DNA from: Phalacrocorax aristotelis
Taxonomy: Eukaryota; Chordata; Aves; Suliformes; Phalacrocoracidae
NCBI RefSeq assembly: GCF_949628215.1
Contig: NC_134279.1
Coordinates: 81,523,330-81,587,329, forward strand
Length of the DNA: 64,000 nucleotides
Direction of reading: 5' to 3'
Shown here: in pieces, positions 24,966 to 37,658 of the stretch
Position numbering within the stretch: the first letter of the stretch is position 1
How the letters are laid out: each line of letters begins with the position of its first letter
The notes under the pieces: model-generated
Database searches by the model: none
Seen by the model: the letters and a program-made list of their open reading frames with translations, nothing else
What the model was told of the DNA's origin: nothing
Made by a program: the position numbers and the translations under genes

Positions 24966-27900
24966 TGTTTAGCATGAGGCCAGCACACACAAATACCAGA
25001 TACGCATTAAAGAGCTTTCACTTCACATTTGGGGGATTTAGGAATGGTCAAGAAGAGATTAGCCTCATGCGCTGTGGATATAAGCCCCTGTGTGCTGCTT
25101 TGCTGGGTGATTTGAGATGTCTTCCAGGAGCAGGCTTTAGCAGTACAGATGTAGCCTGAGTTTTCCCACCTGGGCAGGCACCTTGCCTTGCCCAGCCACC
25201 GTGAACCATCAGGGACAACCCGGATAATCAGGCTTTGTGTGTGAGCATTGGCTGGAAGCTCACATGAGAACATAGGTGCAAGTCCACACCTCTCTTTCCT
25301 CCCCTCCCTCCCCCCGCAGGTGGCATGCTTGGGGTCTTGGGAAGGGCATGTAAACTAGTGTCCTTGCTCTTCTGGTCACCTGTGTGCAGCAAATGGCTCA
25401 AACTGGAAGAGGTGAAGGGGAGAGGAACAAAGAGATTGTCTTATAAGAGGAGACAAAAAGATTTTTAGCATATCCCACCGAGACAGTGACAGCGAAGACA
25501 TCACCTGATTGCTTGCTATAAATATCCTAAGCAGGGAGTGCAAAAGGTAAGCACTGGAAACAAAGAGCCATTTCATGGAAGGATCTTGCTGCCAAACTGG
25601 AAACTGCCCAGGCCTTGCGGTGAAGGGATCCAGGCTGGGATAGAGAGGGGAGATCTTGGGCATCGCAGTTGTTAGGGTCTGAAAAGCTCCTGAAAGGGAA
25701 AAACATGGGGGAGGTTATTCTTTAGATTGGCCTTGATACACCCGAGAAAGTGGCTGTGTAACAAGGTGTCTGTGAGGACCCAGGAGGACCCTCCAGTCCT
25801 CCGCCCCTGCCTCCGTAATGAAGATAATAGCACTTCATGCCTTGCAGGGGGATGAGAGACTGAGTACATTGCAGAGGAAGAACACTGAGGTGCAACAGTG
25901 ATTGGAGCATTATATATACCCGAGACAGTTGCATCTAGCTGTAATTTGCAGTATTAAAACCAAGACTATTTAATTACTGGGTTGCAGACTATTTTTTCCT
26001 GTTCCCACCTGCCGTGAGATATTGTGAGGAAAAAAATAGCACATGTGCAAAGAAAGCCTTAATAAAAATTTCAGAGAACTGTAAGTGGGTCTCATCTCTG
26101 TAGGTATCAAGGTACCTTTTATTGGTACTAAGAAGAAATATTCCAAGGCTGGCTGATTTATTGTCCAGATCCTCAACTGGAACATTTCTGTCTTAGTTTT
26201 GGCAGTGAGAACAAAAGTACTAAGTGTAAGATATCCACATTGTTTTTCATTTTGCTGATGGATGTTTTGACAGCCGAGAAACTTGTTGTCATGATATATT
26301 TTTTTCTATCACTTATTTTTATAGGACATTGTGGGGTGGGGAGAGAACTGAACTTCCCATCAGCCAGTGGAATTGTGTCGGTCAATTTTTTTTTAAAATC
26401 CCAAATAATGTCTTCTCAGCTTTCTAAAAGCTGTGACAGTTTTGAAATATCACTGACTTAATTCTTGTGACATGCAAAGTGGGGTGTGTGTGTATTTTTA
26501 ATCACTGACTTCTTTAAAAAGTTCACCCCCAGTTTAGGATGACCTTGTTTGAATCCGGCTGGACCCTTCTGGGTCAGCTTTGACCCTGATTTGTCAGGTT
26601 AGTGAGGCTGAGTAAGCTAAATTTGCCAGCAATGAGTCTTAAAAACCAAGCAGCCATGTCTTTTGGGCCAGTGCATCATCAATGGGGAAAGCTGACGTCC
26701 CACAGCCCCTCTGGGTGCTTTTACATGGCCAGCTAAGCATTTGTGCAGCTGTCACGTTTGAATTAAACCAATAAACTGCTCTAAATGGCCACTTCAGCCC
26801 AAGATCTTGAGCTGGGCAGAGGGGAGGGTGAAGCTCATGTGCTGGACCAAGCCACTCCCCGGGTATCTCAAAATACAGAAGTAGGTGGAGGTGCACCCAT
26901 AGGAGACCCAGCAGTTGCCGGATGGATGCTATGGTCTAGTGCATCAGCTTCATCCCAGGTCTGGCCCTTCAAGAGTCTCCAACAAGCACTGAAGTACTCA
27001 CAGTTTTCCCATCAAGGACCCGTCTTATTTCACTCTACTTCTCTGTGCTAGAAATTGCAAGATTTCTAACCCATTTTATGGTCTGATTTTAGTGGCATCA
27101 CTGACACAGACCATGGCAGTCTCTGTACACGTGGGATTTCTGAGTCATCACCAGCCAATTATGCCAAGTGTTCTGACCCAGCTTTCCAAGTCATGGCTAC
27201 AGCTCTGTTATACACAGACAGGCAGCATTCATCTATTCAAATGCAGATACTTCCAATGTAGACATCTGCTCTGAGCAAGTCCCTCTGGACTGGAAAGAAA
27301 CAGTCAGTTTAGGGTGGAATTAATCTCATCCACAGCAGACATCCACATTGGGTCAAGAGAAAAACTTCCTAAAAGTGTTTATTTCTCCCCAGCAATGGCA
27401 ATGGGAGCACTGACTACCTCAAAAGTAAGGGGGGATCCAAAATCAGGTGATATGAATTCACCTGTTTCCATGGTCCACAGAGAATTTTAAATTGAACCTC
27501 AATGAAGAGATGTGTTTTGGTGACTCTGGGTACCACAGAAGCCAATGGAGATAAGCTCTGTGTCTTGATACCGCAAGGATTTGGGAATCCATTGCTGGTA
27601 GGGCCTGTGAAATGTAAAAGAAAATAGTTTTCTAGCCAGTCAGGTTTATATTCTTTTGAAGTATTTCCTGAAAGAAATTCAAGGAAATGGCTAGTCTTTT
27701 ATGTCTAGACATCATACCCTATAGAGTTCTGATCCCAAAGTGCTCTGCTGGGAATAGGCTCTAGGAAGAGACGGCTCCATCATGCTGTGCTGTGACCCAG
27801 AAGAAGAAAGGGAGTACAGCCTCTTCAAAGAACTGCAGCTCGTGCCCTTTAGCTCCTTTTTGCTCTGCTGAATTATTACTGCTGTGCTAACAAAGCCCAT

Positions 27901-28926
27901 TTGGACTGCCTGAACTGCGTGCCTAAATTCCGCAATATGGGATGAGCTCAGCCACGAGAGCTGTGAGGTGAAGAGCAGGTTGTGACTGACACCTGGGCAA
28001 GCCATGGTATGAGAGGCACTAGCTCAGATGCACAATATGTGCGTGCCAGTTCTTGCATGGGGAGGTTGCCAGAAGAATCTCTCTCCGGGCTTGACACTCC
28101 CTAAATATTGTCTTGCAAAATTATCCATCAGAGCACGGGCTGTTTTGGGCAGCAACCCGCGTACGGCAGTGGCCATGCCCAAGGGTTTCTAGCCTTTAGA
28201 TTTGAACACAACCTTTTAATTGTCACATTTGCGAAGTATTATTGGAGTAGGGGAAGGCACGGTTCCCCTCTCCTTGCCTCCTTTTGCAGCTGTATTTTGT
28301 GATTTAGGAGTCTTGGTGATAGAATTCAACCCTAATAATGGGATCATGTTGATGTATTGATTTACTCTACATCTGATGGTTGTACCGCTTTATTCTTCTC
28401 TGGGCTCAGTAGTATTACTAGTAGTTCATCTTTGTTGATGTGTCTTTCCTTGAAGCTTTTTAAAAAAATATATTAGTGAGTCTCATAAAATATGCGCTAT
28501 ATAAAAAAAATGAGGTGGAAAGGTGCTACATCACACTGATTTCAAAAAACGACACACATCCTGAATTATTTGCTTGATTTTCTTTCCCTGATCTCTGCTT
28601 CTTGCAGCATTTTCTCACAGCAATACCTTTGCTTTCTCTGTAACACCTCTCTTACTCCTGCTAATATTTTTCCAACCGCAGATGCACCCCTAGATTCATT
28701 CTGGAAAAGGTATTATACAGCATTGCTTATTAGAAAACAACCTTACATTGTAAACTAGTGGGGCAGGAAATGTCTGAATTAATTTTTGGAGGGTCTTTGG
28801 GCTAAAATCTTATTGTGCCAGGGATTTTGTGGTTAGGGCCAGTTTTTCAGAACTGTATTAGGTGTCCAAGGAAGAGAAAAACTTTTTCTTTCCAACATTC
28901 TTTAATGTTTTTTAGTGTTCCTGTTG
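24966..28926. other. Intergenic, nothing recognised
   Basis: No exon or repeat family recognised; a short (GT)n tract lies at 26482-26495. Confidence 0.5.
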
Positions 28927-28932
28927 TCAAAC
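28927..28932. repeat. Target-site duplication, left copy
   Basis: TCAAAC, identical to 29183-29188 on the other side of the solo LTR. Confidence 0.85.
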
Positions 28933-29182
28933 TGTAGCTGTACGCTTCTACGGGAGAACTTATCTTGGGCCGCGTATCTCCGGGACACAGGGCTCTACCC
29001 ACCCTGGGGACAGTGATGCACAGATATCAATATGATGGATACAAAATGTCCGTTTATTTAGCTGCGTCACACGCTTATGTAGCTCTTGCGCTTCCTGTTC
29101 CTGCCACTCCTATGGGGAGGAGTCTATCTTTCCGTCACAGCCCGTGATCATCCGGTCGCCGATCCCTGTCTATTCCCCTACA
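28933..29182 (-). mobile_element. Solo LTR of an endogenous retrovirus (class II/alpha-like)
   Basis: A 250-bp LTR with perfect 5-bp terminal inverted repeats (TGTAG...CTACA), flanked on both sides by the 6-bp direct repeat TCAAAC. Read on the minus strand it starts TGTAGGGGAATAG and has a TATA-like TACATAAG near 29082-29075, AATAAA at 29058-29053 and a GC-rich U5. No internal gag, pol or env sequence adjoins it, so it is a solo LTR left by recombination between two LTRs. A 6-bp duplication and the closely spaced TATA/AATAAA fit avian class II retroviruses, but the family name is inference. Confidence 0.85.
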
Positions 29183-29188
29183 TCAAAC
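29183..29188. repeat. Target-site duplication, right copy
   Basis: TCAAAC, identical to 28927-28932. Confidence 0.85.
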
Positions 29189-32100
29189 AAAGGACTCCTC
29201 GTCATTAGACACTTTTAGTCAGTTTTCCCTTAATTGCCAGTGGAAAAACATAAAGAAGTGAGGATGAACAAGAAGACAAACTTTAGGAAATCTGCCTACT
29301 TAATGGGATTGGTAAGTAACCTGTTATTTTGGCATCTGGACACATACGTGGGTAGTAGGCAACACAGCCCATACCTCCCGGGGACAGATGCCTCTTTGTG
29401 ACCGTACCAGAACCACTTTTCTTTCTCCCAGAGTGGCATGAGCAACTCCTTGCAGAGACGGGCATTGCCTGTAACAATCTACTTCCAGCTACTTTGAAGG
29501 CAATGTCATCCCTTGGTTTGATCCTGCAATCCCAAAGCCCATGCTAACTAGTCTTAATTTAGATGACGTGTTTGTTTGTTTATTTATAATGTTGCTGTGC
29601 AGATGCTACAGGCCTGGCTTTATGATGCGAAGGTTTGGCAGCCTTGAAGACTCAGAGGGTCTCTGCACCCCTCTCCCAGCAGTCTTCCACCGTACCAGGA
29701 GGACATTCTGTCCTGCCCTGGGTCTGAGAGCTGAGACAGCCCCAAATCTGATCCAAAGTCCTGTTTGAGCTCTTTCCCCAAGGACTGTTGTGCTGGCAGG
29801 ACCACGGACACACGCACAGGTGGGCAGGAGGGGTGGGTGAGGTGCCGGTGGTCCCCAGCGTGCTGGGTATTGGGGCTGCACCGCAGGACCAACACGCCTG
29901 CAGGGACCGTTGAACGCATCAGTCTGCTCGCACGCTGGATTTGTTCTTGCTAAAGGCTGTTGGCATTTTGATGTCTTTTGAAGATATAACAGAGAAGTGA
30001 GTCCTGAGAACTGACAGCACTAAACTCTGATTAATGTCTCCAAGGAGCTAGATAGTCAACCAGAGCCGTTTTCTTTAAGCTGCATCAATTTCCATATGTA
30101 GCTCAGAAATGTGGTCCTTGGAAGAGGCATGGTTTATTGTGAGGAATATTTCTCCTTCGGCCTTTAAGAAGAGAGGTCCCAAAGCTCTGTTTAAAGATCC
30201 CAGAATATTAATTTCCATAATAATTAAGAGGTGACTGGCCCACACACTCCCATGCAACCCATGCCTGAGGGTTCAGGTCCTCAGCTAGGAGGTCTGCACA
30301 CAGTCTTGTGTGAGATGGGAAGGAGTATGGCAAGGTGAAGTTAAATACTGGTGGAAACCACAGGTAACCCCCACGCAGCTTTGCTAAGACCATAGTCATG
30401 CCCTGTTATTGCTTCTTATTTACGGAGAGCATCTTCTAGAGATGTGGCTGCGGTTCATCTGGGTATGTTCACACCAGGCACATGATATAAACTGCTGCCC
30501 AAAGCTTCAGTGGGTGAGTTAAATGACTGAGGCATTTCACAATCTAAAAATGTACATTTGGTGTTCAGATTGTCTGCATTCGAACAGAAAAAAATCACAG
30601 GCTTAAAGCAGAGTCCTCGTGAGCTGTGCTAATGACTTACAAGCACACGGCTGTGTTGTCACGTACTGTCACCAAGTGCCTGGCATTTGGCCACCCTCTT
30701 CCTCCATTTTTTTCCTATTTGCTTCGTTAAGAGACCACTGACCATACTCAAAGGGCCAGAGATGTGAAGCTAGGAGTGGCAGAGAGGCTGAAAAAGTGGT
30801 TCCAGATAATGCAGTTTTTATACGTCCTTTCTCATCACCCCGAAAGAGTTAATTTTCATCGTCTTTTGCATGGGCTGGAGCAAGTATTGCAAATTTCCAG
30901 CTATCTACTCGCACTGTGCACACACATCGCACACACTCTGCAGCCTATAAAGATTTTGGGTTTTTTTAATTGCTAGAGCAGCTCTTTGGCAAGCTGTGCA
31001 GCAGCAGACGAGTCCTGCTGCTGCTGTCCAAGGTCCATGTGCTTGGTGGGGGGAAGAAGGAAAATGCACAGTGCGTGTAGGGTGCCCAGATCTGAGCCTG
31101 AGCTTATCTGAAATAGCCTGGGATGTGGCTGCCTTGGAGTGGGGGAGAGGTTCAGGGCTTAGGCTCAGCACTTTAATGGGTGAAACACCACAGGATTAGC
31201 ATGTAAATCCTAGGGGCTGAGCTTGGTGTAATGGTGTGACTACATCCTGACTCTGTCAGTGTCCATGCCTCCAGGATAGCAGCTCTTTCTGCCTGCCCAC
31301 CCAAGAGGCTTTCTGCCAGCCGTCAAAGGACATAGGGCTCAACCAAGTTTATGACTATCACCCTCCATCAGGTCGGATGTCAGTCCCTCTGTTGGTACGG
31401 GCTGCAGAGAGAGCTCCTCTTCCACTTAGAGTGGGAGACCATGCCATGCTGCACCTCCACCTTCTCCACGTCCCCTGCCCAGGGACCCTATTCACGTCCA
31501 TCACCAGTGAACACTACCCTGGTCAAATTGCCACCATCTGTGAGCTGTTCCTTACGCCCTGGGGCTAGCTGCTTTTACAAGACCTCTTGGGTCCACATGC
31601 TCCATCATAGAGCCACAACACTGGGGTTATTTTTCCATCCACAGGAGATGCTGCCTTCCTCCCTCCTGCCCCCCTTTTGTTTCAAGTGATACTGTTGTCA
31701 CAGGGAAGCAGTTGTCTCAAATAGGAAATGTGAAAACAACCCAGATGGGAATTTTTGTATGTTGTAAATGGGTGCCCACCTGGATGACCAAGGGGCCAAG
31801 TGCAAGGTTCACCTAGGGAGAAGTATTGAGGCAACAAAAGACAGCTAAAGAAAATTGTCTGTTTGCAAGATGTATTCAGCTCTTCACAGAATAAGGCATT
31901 TGTACAACATCATCTTCCAACTCCCACTTTCTTCTTGAGTTCTTCTGAAATTGTATATTTTATGTGAAAGATCTGGTACTCATTAAAAGGAAGGAACCGC
32001 CTGAGCAGAGCAGAGTCTGCTCCCTTCCCTGTGTGCCAGTGCTGAGAAGGGCTGGAAATAGCCACCTGCTGCCTTAATTACATGCCACAAGATGACTGTA

Positions 32101-32454
32101 TAGCGGTGGCTTGCCCAGTTATTTGGTGTTATTGGGGTTTTGCTTAAGCTCTATCTCAGAGTGATGCCCAAGATGGAGAAAAGGAGTAGAGTGAGGCAAC
32201 TGAAAATCTCGCATGGTGACTATGAAATGTGTCCAGATTAAAGTGTCAATAAAACAAAGGAAAACCATTTCTTACATAAGACCACATATGGAAAGTGTCG
32301 TGTGGCTGACTTTCAGTTTTATTAGCCATGCAACTGAAATGATACTAGAAGGTTCAAAACAGAAGGAGCTTTTTCACATGGCAGGTAGGAGATCTGTAGA
32401 TTGTCTAGTTTCCCACTCAAGCTCCTGTAAATATTTATCATCCATATTTTCCGG
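29189..32454. other. Intergenic, nothing recognised
   Basis: No exon or repeat family recognised. The GC-balanced frame at 31351-31689 has no domain features. Confidence 0.5.
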
Positions 32455-32660
32455 CAAGACAAATCATCCAATTCATAGAATACTGAAGTCGGAAGGGAAA
32501 CCTGGAGGTCACTGGACTGACATCGTGGTCAAAGCAAGCGCAACTTCAGCAGTAGATGGGGTTGCTCAAGGCCTGACCCAGTTGAAGTTTGAATATCTCC
32601 AAAGACAATTCCCCCACCTTTCTGGGTGAATCTGCCTCCATCTTCACTCTAATCCCCCTC
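32455..32660 (-). mobile_element. CR1 LINE fragment, 3' end
   Basis: Plus-strand text TCATAGAATACTGAAGTCGGAAGGGAAACC and later GTTGCTCAAGGCCTGACCCAGTTGAAGTTTGAATATCTCC is the complement of a decayed CR1 3' region. Its right end fades out around 32660. Confidence 0.75.
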
Positions 32661-32984
32661 AAGGCAGCGTCTGGCCACCGTTAGTCCCCCGCCTCACCCC
32701 TGCTCTGCCAGGTGCCCCAGCCCGGGCTGTTACATGGGGTTATCTGGTCCCACATGCAAGATTCAGCATTTGTCTGTGCAAAAGCAAAGGGTTACACTGA
32801 GGCTGGCACAGAAACCACATCTAAGCAGGGACTTGCCTGAACTAAACATGGTTGCATGCTTTAAAGAAGTGGAGTGTGGGAAGGCATATATCCAGACTGC
32901 CCTTGTTCTAATATTCTTCCCAAGGCATCTCCTTATCTCTACTGTTGGTGAAGGACTCAGGGGCTGGATAGAATTTTTTATTTC

Positions 32985-33435
32985 AAAGGGAATAATATGG
33001 TAGAGGTCTACAAAACCATAACTGGCCTGGAGAGAGTGAACAGGGACAATCACTCATTCGCCTTCCTAATGCAAGGATTAGCCAGAGCCTAATGAGCTCA
33101 GCAGATGGCACGTTCAGAATGAGTGAGAGGAGATAGTTCTTTACCCGAAAAGTAATTAAATTGTTGACCTCGTTGCCTCAAGATGACAAAGTAGGAAAAG
33201 CATAAGTAAGTTAGAAGAAAAGCACCAGTTATTAAACTCTACAAGAGCACTTCTGGCACAGCAAGTTGCTGCACCTTTAATTGCTGGGCCAAGGAAGGAT
33301 GCACTAGAAATACCACAACAAATTTGCTGAGTTTTAGTCTATCTCTAAGAATCTGCCAGTGGTCTCTGCTCAGTGTAGGATCCTGGGCTAGATCAGCTTC
33401 CAGTCTGACATGGTGCAGCTGTCTTAGTATTACAT
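32985..33435 (+). mobile_element. Ancient CR1/L3-like LINE 3' region
   Basis: Plus-strand text TAGAGGTCTACAAAACCATAACTGG, AATGAGCTCAGCAGATGGCACGTTC, TAATTAAATTGTTGACCTCGTTGCC and, at 33380-33425, CTGGGCTAGATCAGCTTCCAGTCTGACATGG matches the pattern of the old CR1 3' UTR family common in reptiles and birds (ending in a 'TGGTCTGACCCAGTATGGC' type tail). It is heavily diverged and is a different, older subfamily from the other CR1 copies here. A 115-codon minus frame across it (33239-33586) is chance. Confidence 0.6.
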
Positions 33436-36400
33436 CGTCATTGGGTGTTGGTAGAGATGGCAGGACCCAAGTGGAGATGAAGAACATGCTGGGTTTGCTG
33501 AGCTGTCCGTGCAAATCTCCAATGCTCATCTCCCTCAGCCAAACCCATCCATAAAAGGCTGACTTCAGAGAGCTGGGAGGTTTCACGCTCTTTGGGAAGA
33601 GACACGCAGTCTTTTACCGCCTTGGGCTTTTTGTTACGTCTCTAACTGATCTCGCCTGGCTTTGCTCAATGGCCTTATCAAAAACTTCCAGACTCCAGAT
33701 GAGGTGGCCGTAGGGTTTGTCAAAAGTGTCTTTTCTCCCCAGATCGCTTCTGTGTGTGTATTTCCTCTGCACATGGAGTGGAATAAAAAGCTGACTTGAG
33801 ACCTACTCATTTTATGCCTGAATTAGTTCAATTTTCTCTGCCCGAGGCTCCTCATTCTTCTCCATTGTGTTGCTGGGAGTCTGCTGGGACTCTCGTTGCC
33901 CACGAAAGTTTCTCTTATCCTCCTAAATTGACATTTTTCTCCACGAGCTCAGATTTTTACCTAAACATGGACTCTTACAGAGCTAATTTCTCTTAAATCT
34001 TATATAATTTGGTTAGGCACATGCCTGCGCACTGAAATAAGTTTCAAAATGGCTCAGATTTATTTTAAGCCTTTTTTTTTCAGATGCCAAATGCATTGAC
34101 TCCTCTCTGATTAAAAAAAAAAACCCAGAACCACAGAGTATTTTCAGCGTGAGTTAGCAGCTCATCTACAAGGATCTTGACTGGCTTAACTAAATGGTTG
34201 GTGCTCACTCGTGTGTGTAAAAGGCCTTGGTGTCTTTGGATGCACATTATTTAGGTTAAATAATGTAAACACAATTTAATCTTGGAGCGTTAAAATGCAA
34301 GAGTTTAAGCTGATGTCTCACAGCTTGAGGCAGTAACTACTGGAAAAACCACGCAAGCTATCTCATTATTCTTCTGAGCAAAATATTTTGTTTCAGTGAT
34401 GCTATTATGTTTAAACATTTTTGGGTGCAAACTTTTGGAATTGTTTCTGGGAACACAGCTTCTCTTTTAACACAACTACAGCTTAAAATGAAGCTATAAG
34501 GAAAAAAATAAAGTCAATCAGCTAAGCCTTGAGTGAAGCAAAACATTCAATTCCAAGTCAAAGAAAACATTGATTTTTAAGACAAATGAACCATTATGCT
34601 TGATTCCTTGCTTAGGAGAAGTTTGGGGTTTGTATCGTACAGAATCATATTCTTTCCCCTACTCTTTTTCCTCTGGAAGAACCATTAAATCAGGAAAAAA
34701 CAGTATTTATATGACTTCATTTAAAAGGCTCCAACACTGTTTCATAGCTTGTCTGTAGAATACTTCCAAGCAGTGCTAGAAATACCATCAGAATAGGGAT
34801 GTTCAGTGGAATTAAACAAGACTATGACTTTTGAAGCAAGTTTAAGAACCTGTAATACAGAAAATAAGTAAAACCATGCCACTGTGACCTTAGGCATATA
34901 AATATACCGCAGTAGAACAAACCAGACTCTTTTGTTATGTGCTGAATATGAAATGGACTGTCCTGAGGCTTTCACATCCTGACAAGGCAGTCTGAATTAG
35001 CAGCTGGTCAGTTTTAATCCAGACAGCCCTGTCAAAAGGGCACTGTTAGCTCCATGGCAGGGAAGGAGCTGGGGGAGCCCAGGGAGGAAATCAGACCCTG
35101 CAGCAACGTCATGTCCCCGTGACCAGCAGTGACCAGCTGCTGCTAAAAGATTGTGGCAGAGGAGACGATGGCCTAAACTGTTTTCTGGGAGGAAAGGGGT
35201 TGTTTTTGATAACCAGGTCCTGACACGGGCAGTCAGACCATACCCTAGAGACGTGGTGTGCAGGGACCTGTTGTATGGACTTGGGAGCAGAGGCATCGTG
35301 AGGCATCACAACCAGGCTGGGGAAGAGTGGTGAGTAGCAAGGGCAGCAAGGTGAACATACACCATCAAGGGAACGTAGCGAGGTCGTGGCAAGCTTTAGC
35401 ACCAGTTCACGTGGCAGCAATGTGAAAGCAAGACAGTGAGGGCATGCTCATGCCTTCTCCTGCCTCATTGTGTCAGTGGGGTCTCTGGTTTGCATGAAAG
35501 AAGACCACAGGGCATCTCAGGGTCACCACTCACCTTTCCCTGGGCAATAGCATCTGTCTTTGGCAGAATGGTGGAGGACAGGTCCTTATGGCTGACATGG
35601 ACCCTAGGCAGTTCAGCGAGGCTCAATTTTGTGTTAGTCCTGGATGGGAGTATGTGACTGTAGAGCTGCACAGCAACCTCTGAGCAGTAGGGGCTGGGAT
35701 CTGAATGTGGCTGCAAGGCATGAAATGCTCTGCCTTCAGCAGACAGCCTGCTTCTGGCACAGGGGGCTCCGGCAGCCTTGCACGAGCCTAGCATGAACAT
35801 ACAAACCATGGGAGATAGATGGAAAACTGTTAATTGTCTTAGCAGCATCACTTGCTGGTCTACAAAGAGCTCCTGGGTAGGAGAGCAGGTCAACAGAGCT
35901 CCAGCTAAATCTTTGTGATCCCTCTTGACTAGGTCCTCCTTCAAATCTCTTTACTGTCTGACCTTTAAGCATGTCCGACTGGAGACCTATGCAACAGCTA
36001 CGACAACCTCCCCTCATCCTATGTGCAATTCTGGCTCCAGCTGTGAGGACATGATCTTGGAGAACAACTGCACATCTTGGTGTTCCCGTGCCCAACCTCC
36101 TTCAGTCCTCAGACTTGAGCCAGTTTCTGTGCTGTGAATCCCCAGTCTAAACTGGAGACCTTGTTGGGTGTCACTAGAAAAAGCAAACGTAAAAAGAAAC
36201 ATCTGATAAAAACAGGGGAAGTGAGAACACAAAAGATTTCACAGGAAAAACTTTGCTAAGCCAAACCATGCCAGCAGTCAGCCAAGACATCCAACAGCCA
36301 ACTTAGCTATGCATGGAAGCATCAAACTGCATGACATTGCAAGAGTTGCAAGCCCACCACCACTTATACGCTCTTGCTTGATAAGGAAAACCTCTCGTGA

Positions 36401-37349
36401 ACGGAGGGCTAGAAGCCCTCTTCCCAAACTTCTGAACAGTCTGGATTTGAGAAGAAAACCCAGGCAGAAGATGTTCAAACAACTGACCCCATGGAGCAGA
36501 TATCGTCTAGAAACCAGCAAGGGTTTATGGGGCTGCAAGGCAAGGTTGATGCACCAAGGCTGATCAAGAGCAAAGAGGACTACAGGAAGACAAGTCCCAC
36601 CACCACATAAAGTAAAGGAACACTTTAAAGTCGAAGTGAGCAATCTACACCAAAATAAGGAAACCAGACCTCTTTTTTTTTTTTTCTTTTTTTTTTTTTA
36701 AAAAAAGCATACATCGATTGGTGGCTTGCTGGACATTGTACTGAAGCACCGTAAAGCTGTCAGAGAAATATACTTTTTTTCTGTTGTCAACCAAAGCGTG
36801 CTTTTATGGAGTCAATTAACCACAGGTTATGAACACACATCACTTTTCTGAGAATGAATTACAGTACAACCCAATAAACGTCACTGTCTTTGCTCACTGG
36901 TCATTGCCCTGATGAGGAGCCCATTGGACTTTTCTATCCAACCATAAAGGAAACTTCATGTTCATTTGTGTTTCGTTCTGCAAGTGTGCCTCTTTCAAGT
37001 GCTGCAGTGCTACAGTGTGAGGGGAAACGGGGTCATTGGCATTACTGCTCTGACGTGCATACCTGGACGTGAGCCTAGTGTGTAAAATGCAATTACATTG
37101 GTGTAAAGCGTCCGTGTAAGCTGCGATGTCATGAGTGCTTGGATCTACAACCGAGCCTGTAGCTGCTGTCATTTTTGATACAGAATTGCAGCCAATGTCA
37201 TCTTTACATATTATATTGTGTGCCCTCCACAGACCTTAGAGCCCTTTTCAAAGATGGAGAGCCACAGTCTTACCAAGTTTTTAGGGTTGGGGTTTTTTTT
37301 GGGGGGGTTGGTCAGAAAGGTTGGTTTTTTTTTTTGGTTTTTTTTTTTT
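33436..37349. other. Downstream flank of the receptor
   Basis: No exon recognised. An unseen third receptor exon or its 3' UTR could lie here or further left, since the last visible coding exon ends at 37659. No confident poly(A) signal for the receptor could be placed. Confidence 0.4.
36671..36706. repeat. Poly-T / poly-A low-complexity tract
   Basis: Two T runs of 12-14 bases broken by a C, followed directly by seven A. No retrogene or SINE was recognised beside it. Confidence 0.9.
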
Positions 37350-37432
37350 AAGAGATGGGGAAACTGAGGCACAGAAAGGTGTTGTGACTTGCCCACAATC
37401 GGTGGTAGACCTTGAACCTCCCGGTCTTGCTC
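37350..37432 (-). mobile_element. MIR-like SINE relic
   Basis: GATGGGGAAACTGAGGCACAGAAAGG followed by TGACTTGCCCAC and a decayed right part is the complement of the deeply conserved MIR core/3' half. It sits 0.2 kb past the receptor stop codon, in the presumed 3' UTR or downstream flank, next to two poly-T tracts (37323-37349). Confidence 0.6.
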
Positions 37433-37658
37433 ACGGCTGCTCAGCTCCCACCTGGGACATGGTGAGAAGAAAGGGCTGCCCACTTGTTCCCAAGGTGAGG
37501 AGAACAACAGCTCCTTCGGGGGAGCAAGGGGGTGGGCGATATCTGGCAGGACGATGTCACGCATGGTTTCTGCCAGCCCCAAGAGGCAAAAGAAGCAAGG
37601 AGCCTGAAATGGAGAGGCAGGAGTTTGTTGGTCAGGCACTGAGCAAGAGGACGTGGCT

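Noticed and set aside
35465-36643. Minus-strand frames of 119-159 codons downstream of the receptor
   Set aside because: No family resemblance and none resembles a 5-HT7 C-terminal tail exon.
36671-36706. Poly-T/poly-A tract as a retrogene tail
   Set aside because: No intronless coding sequence or target duplication next to it.
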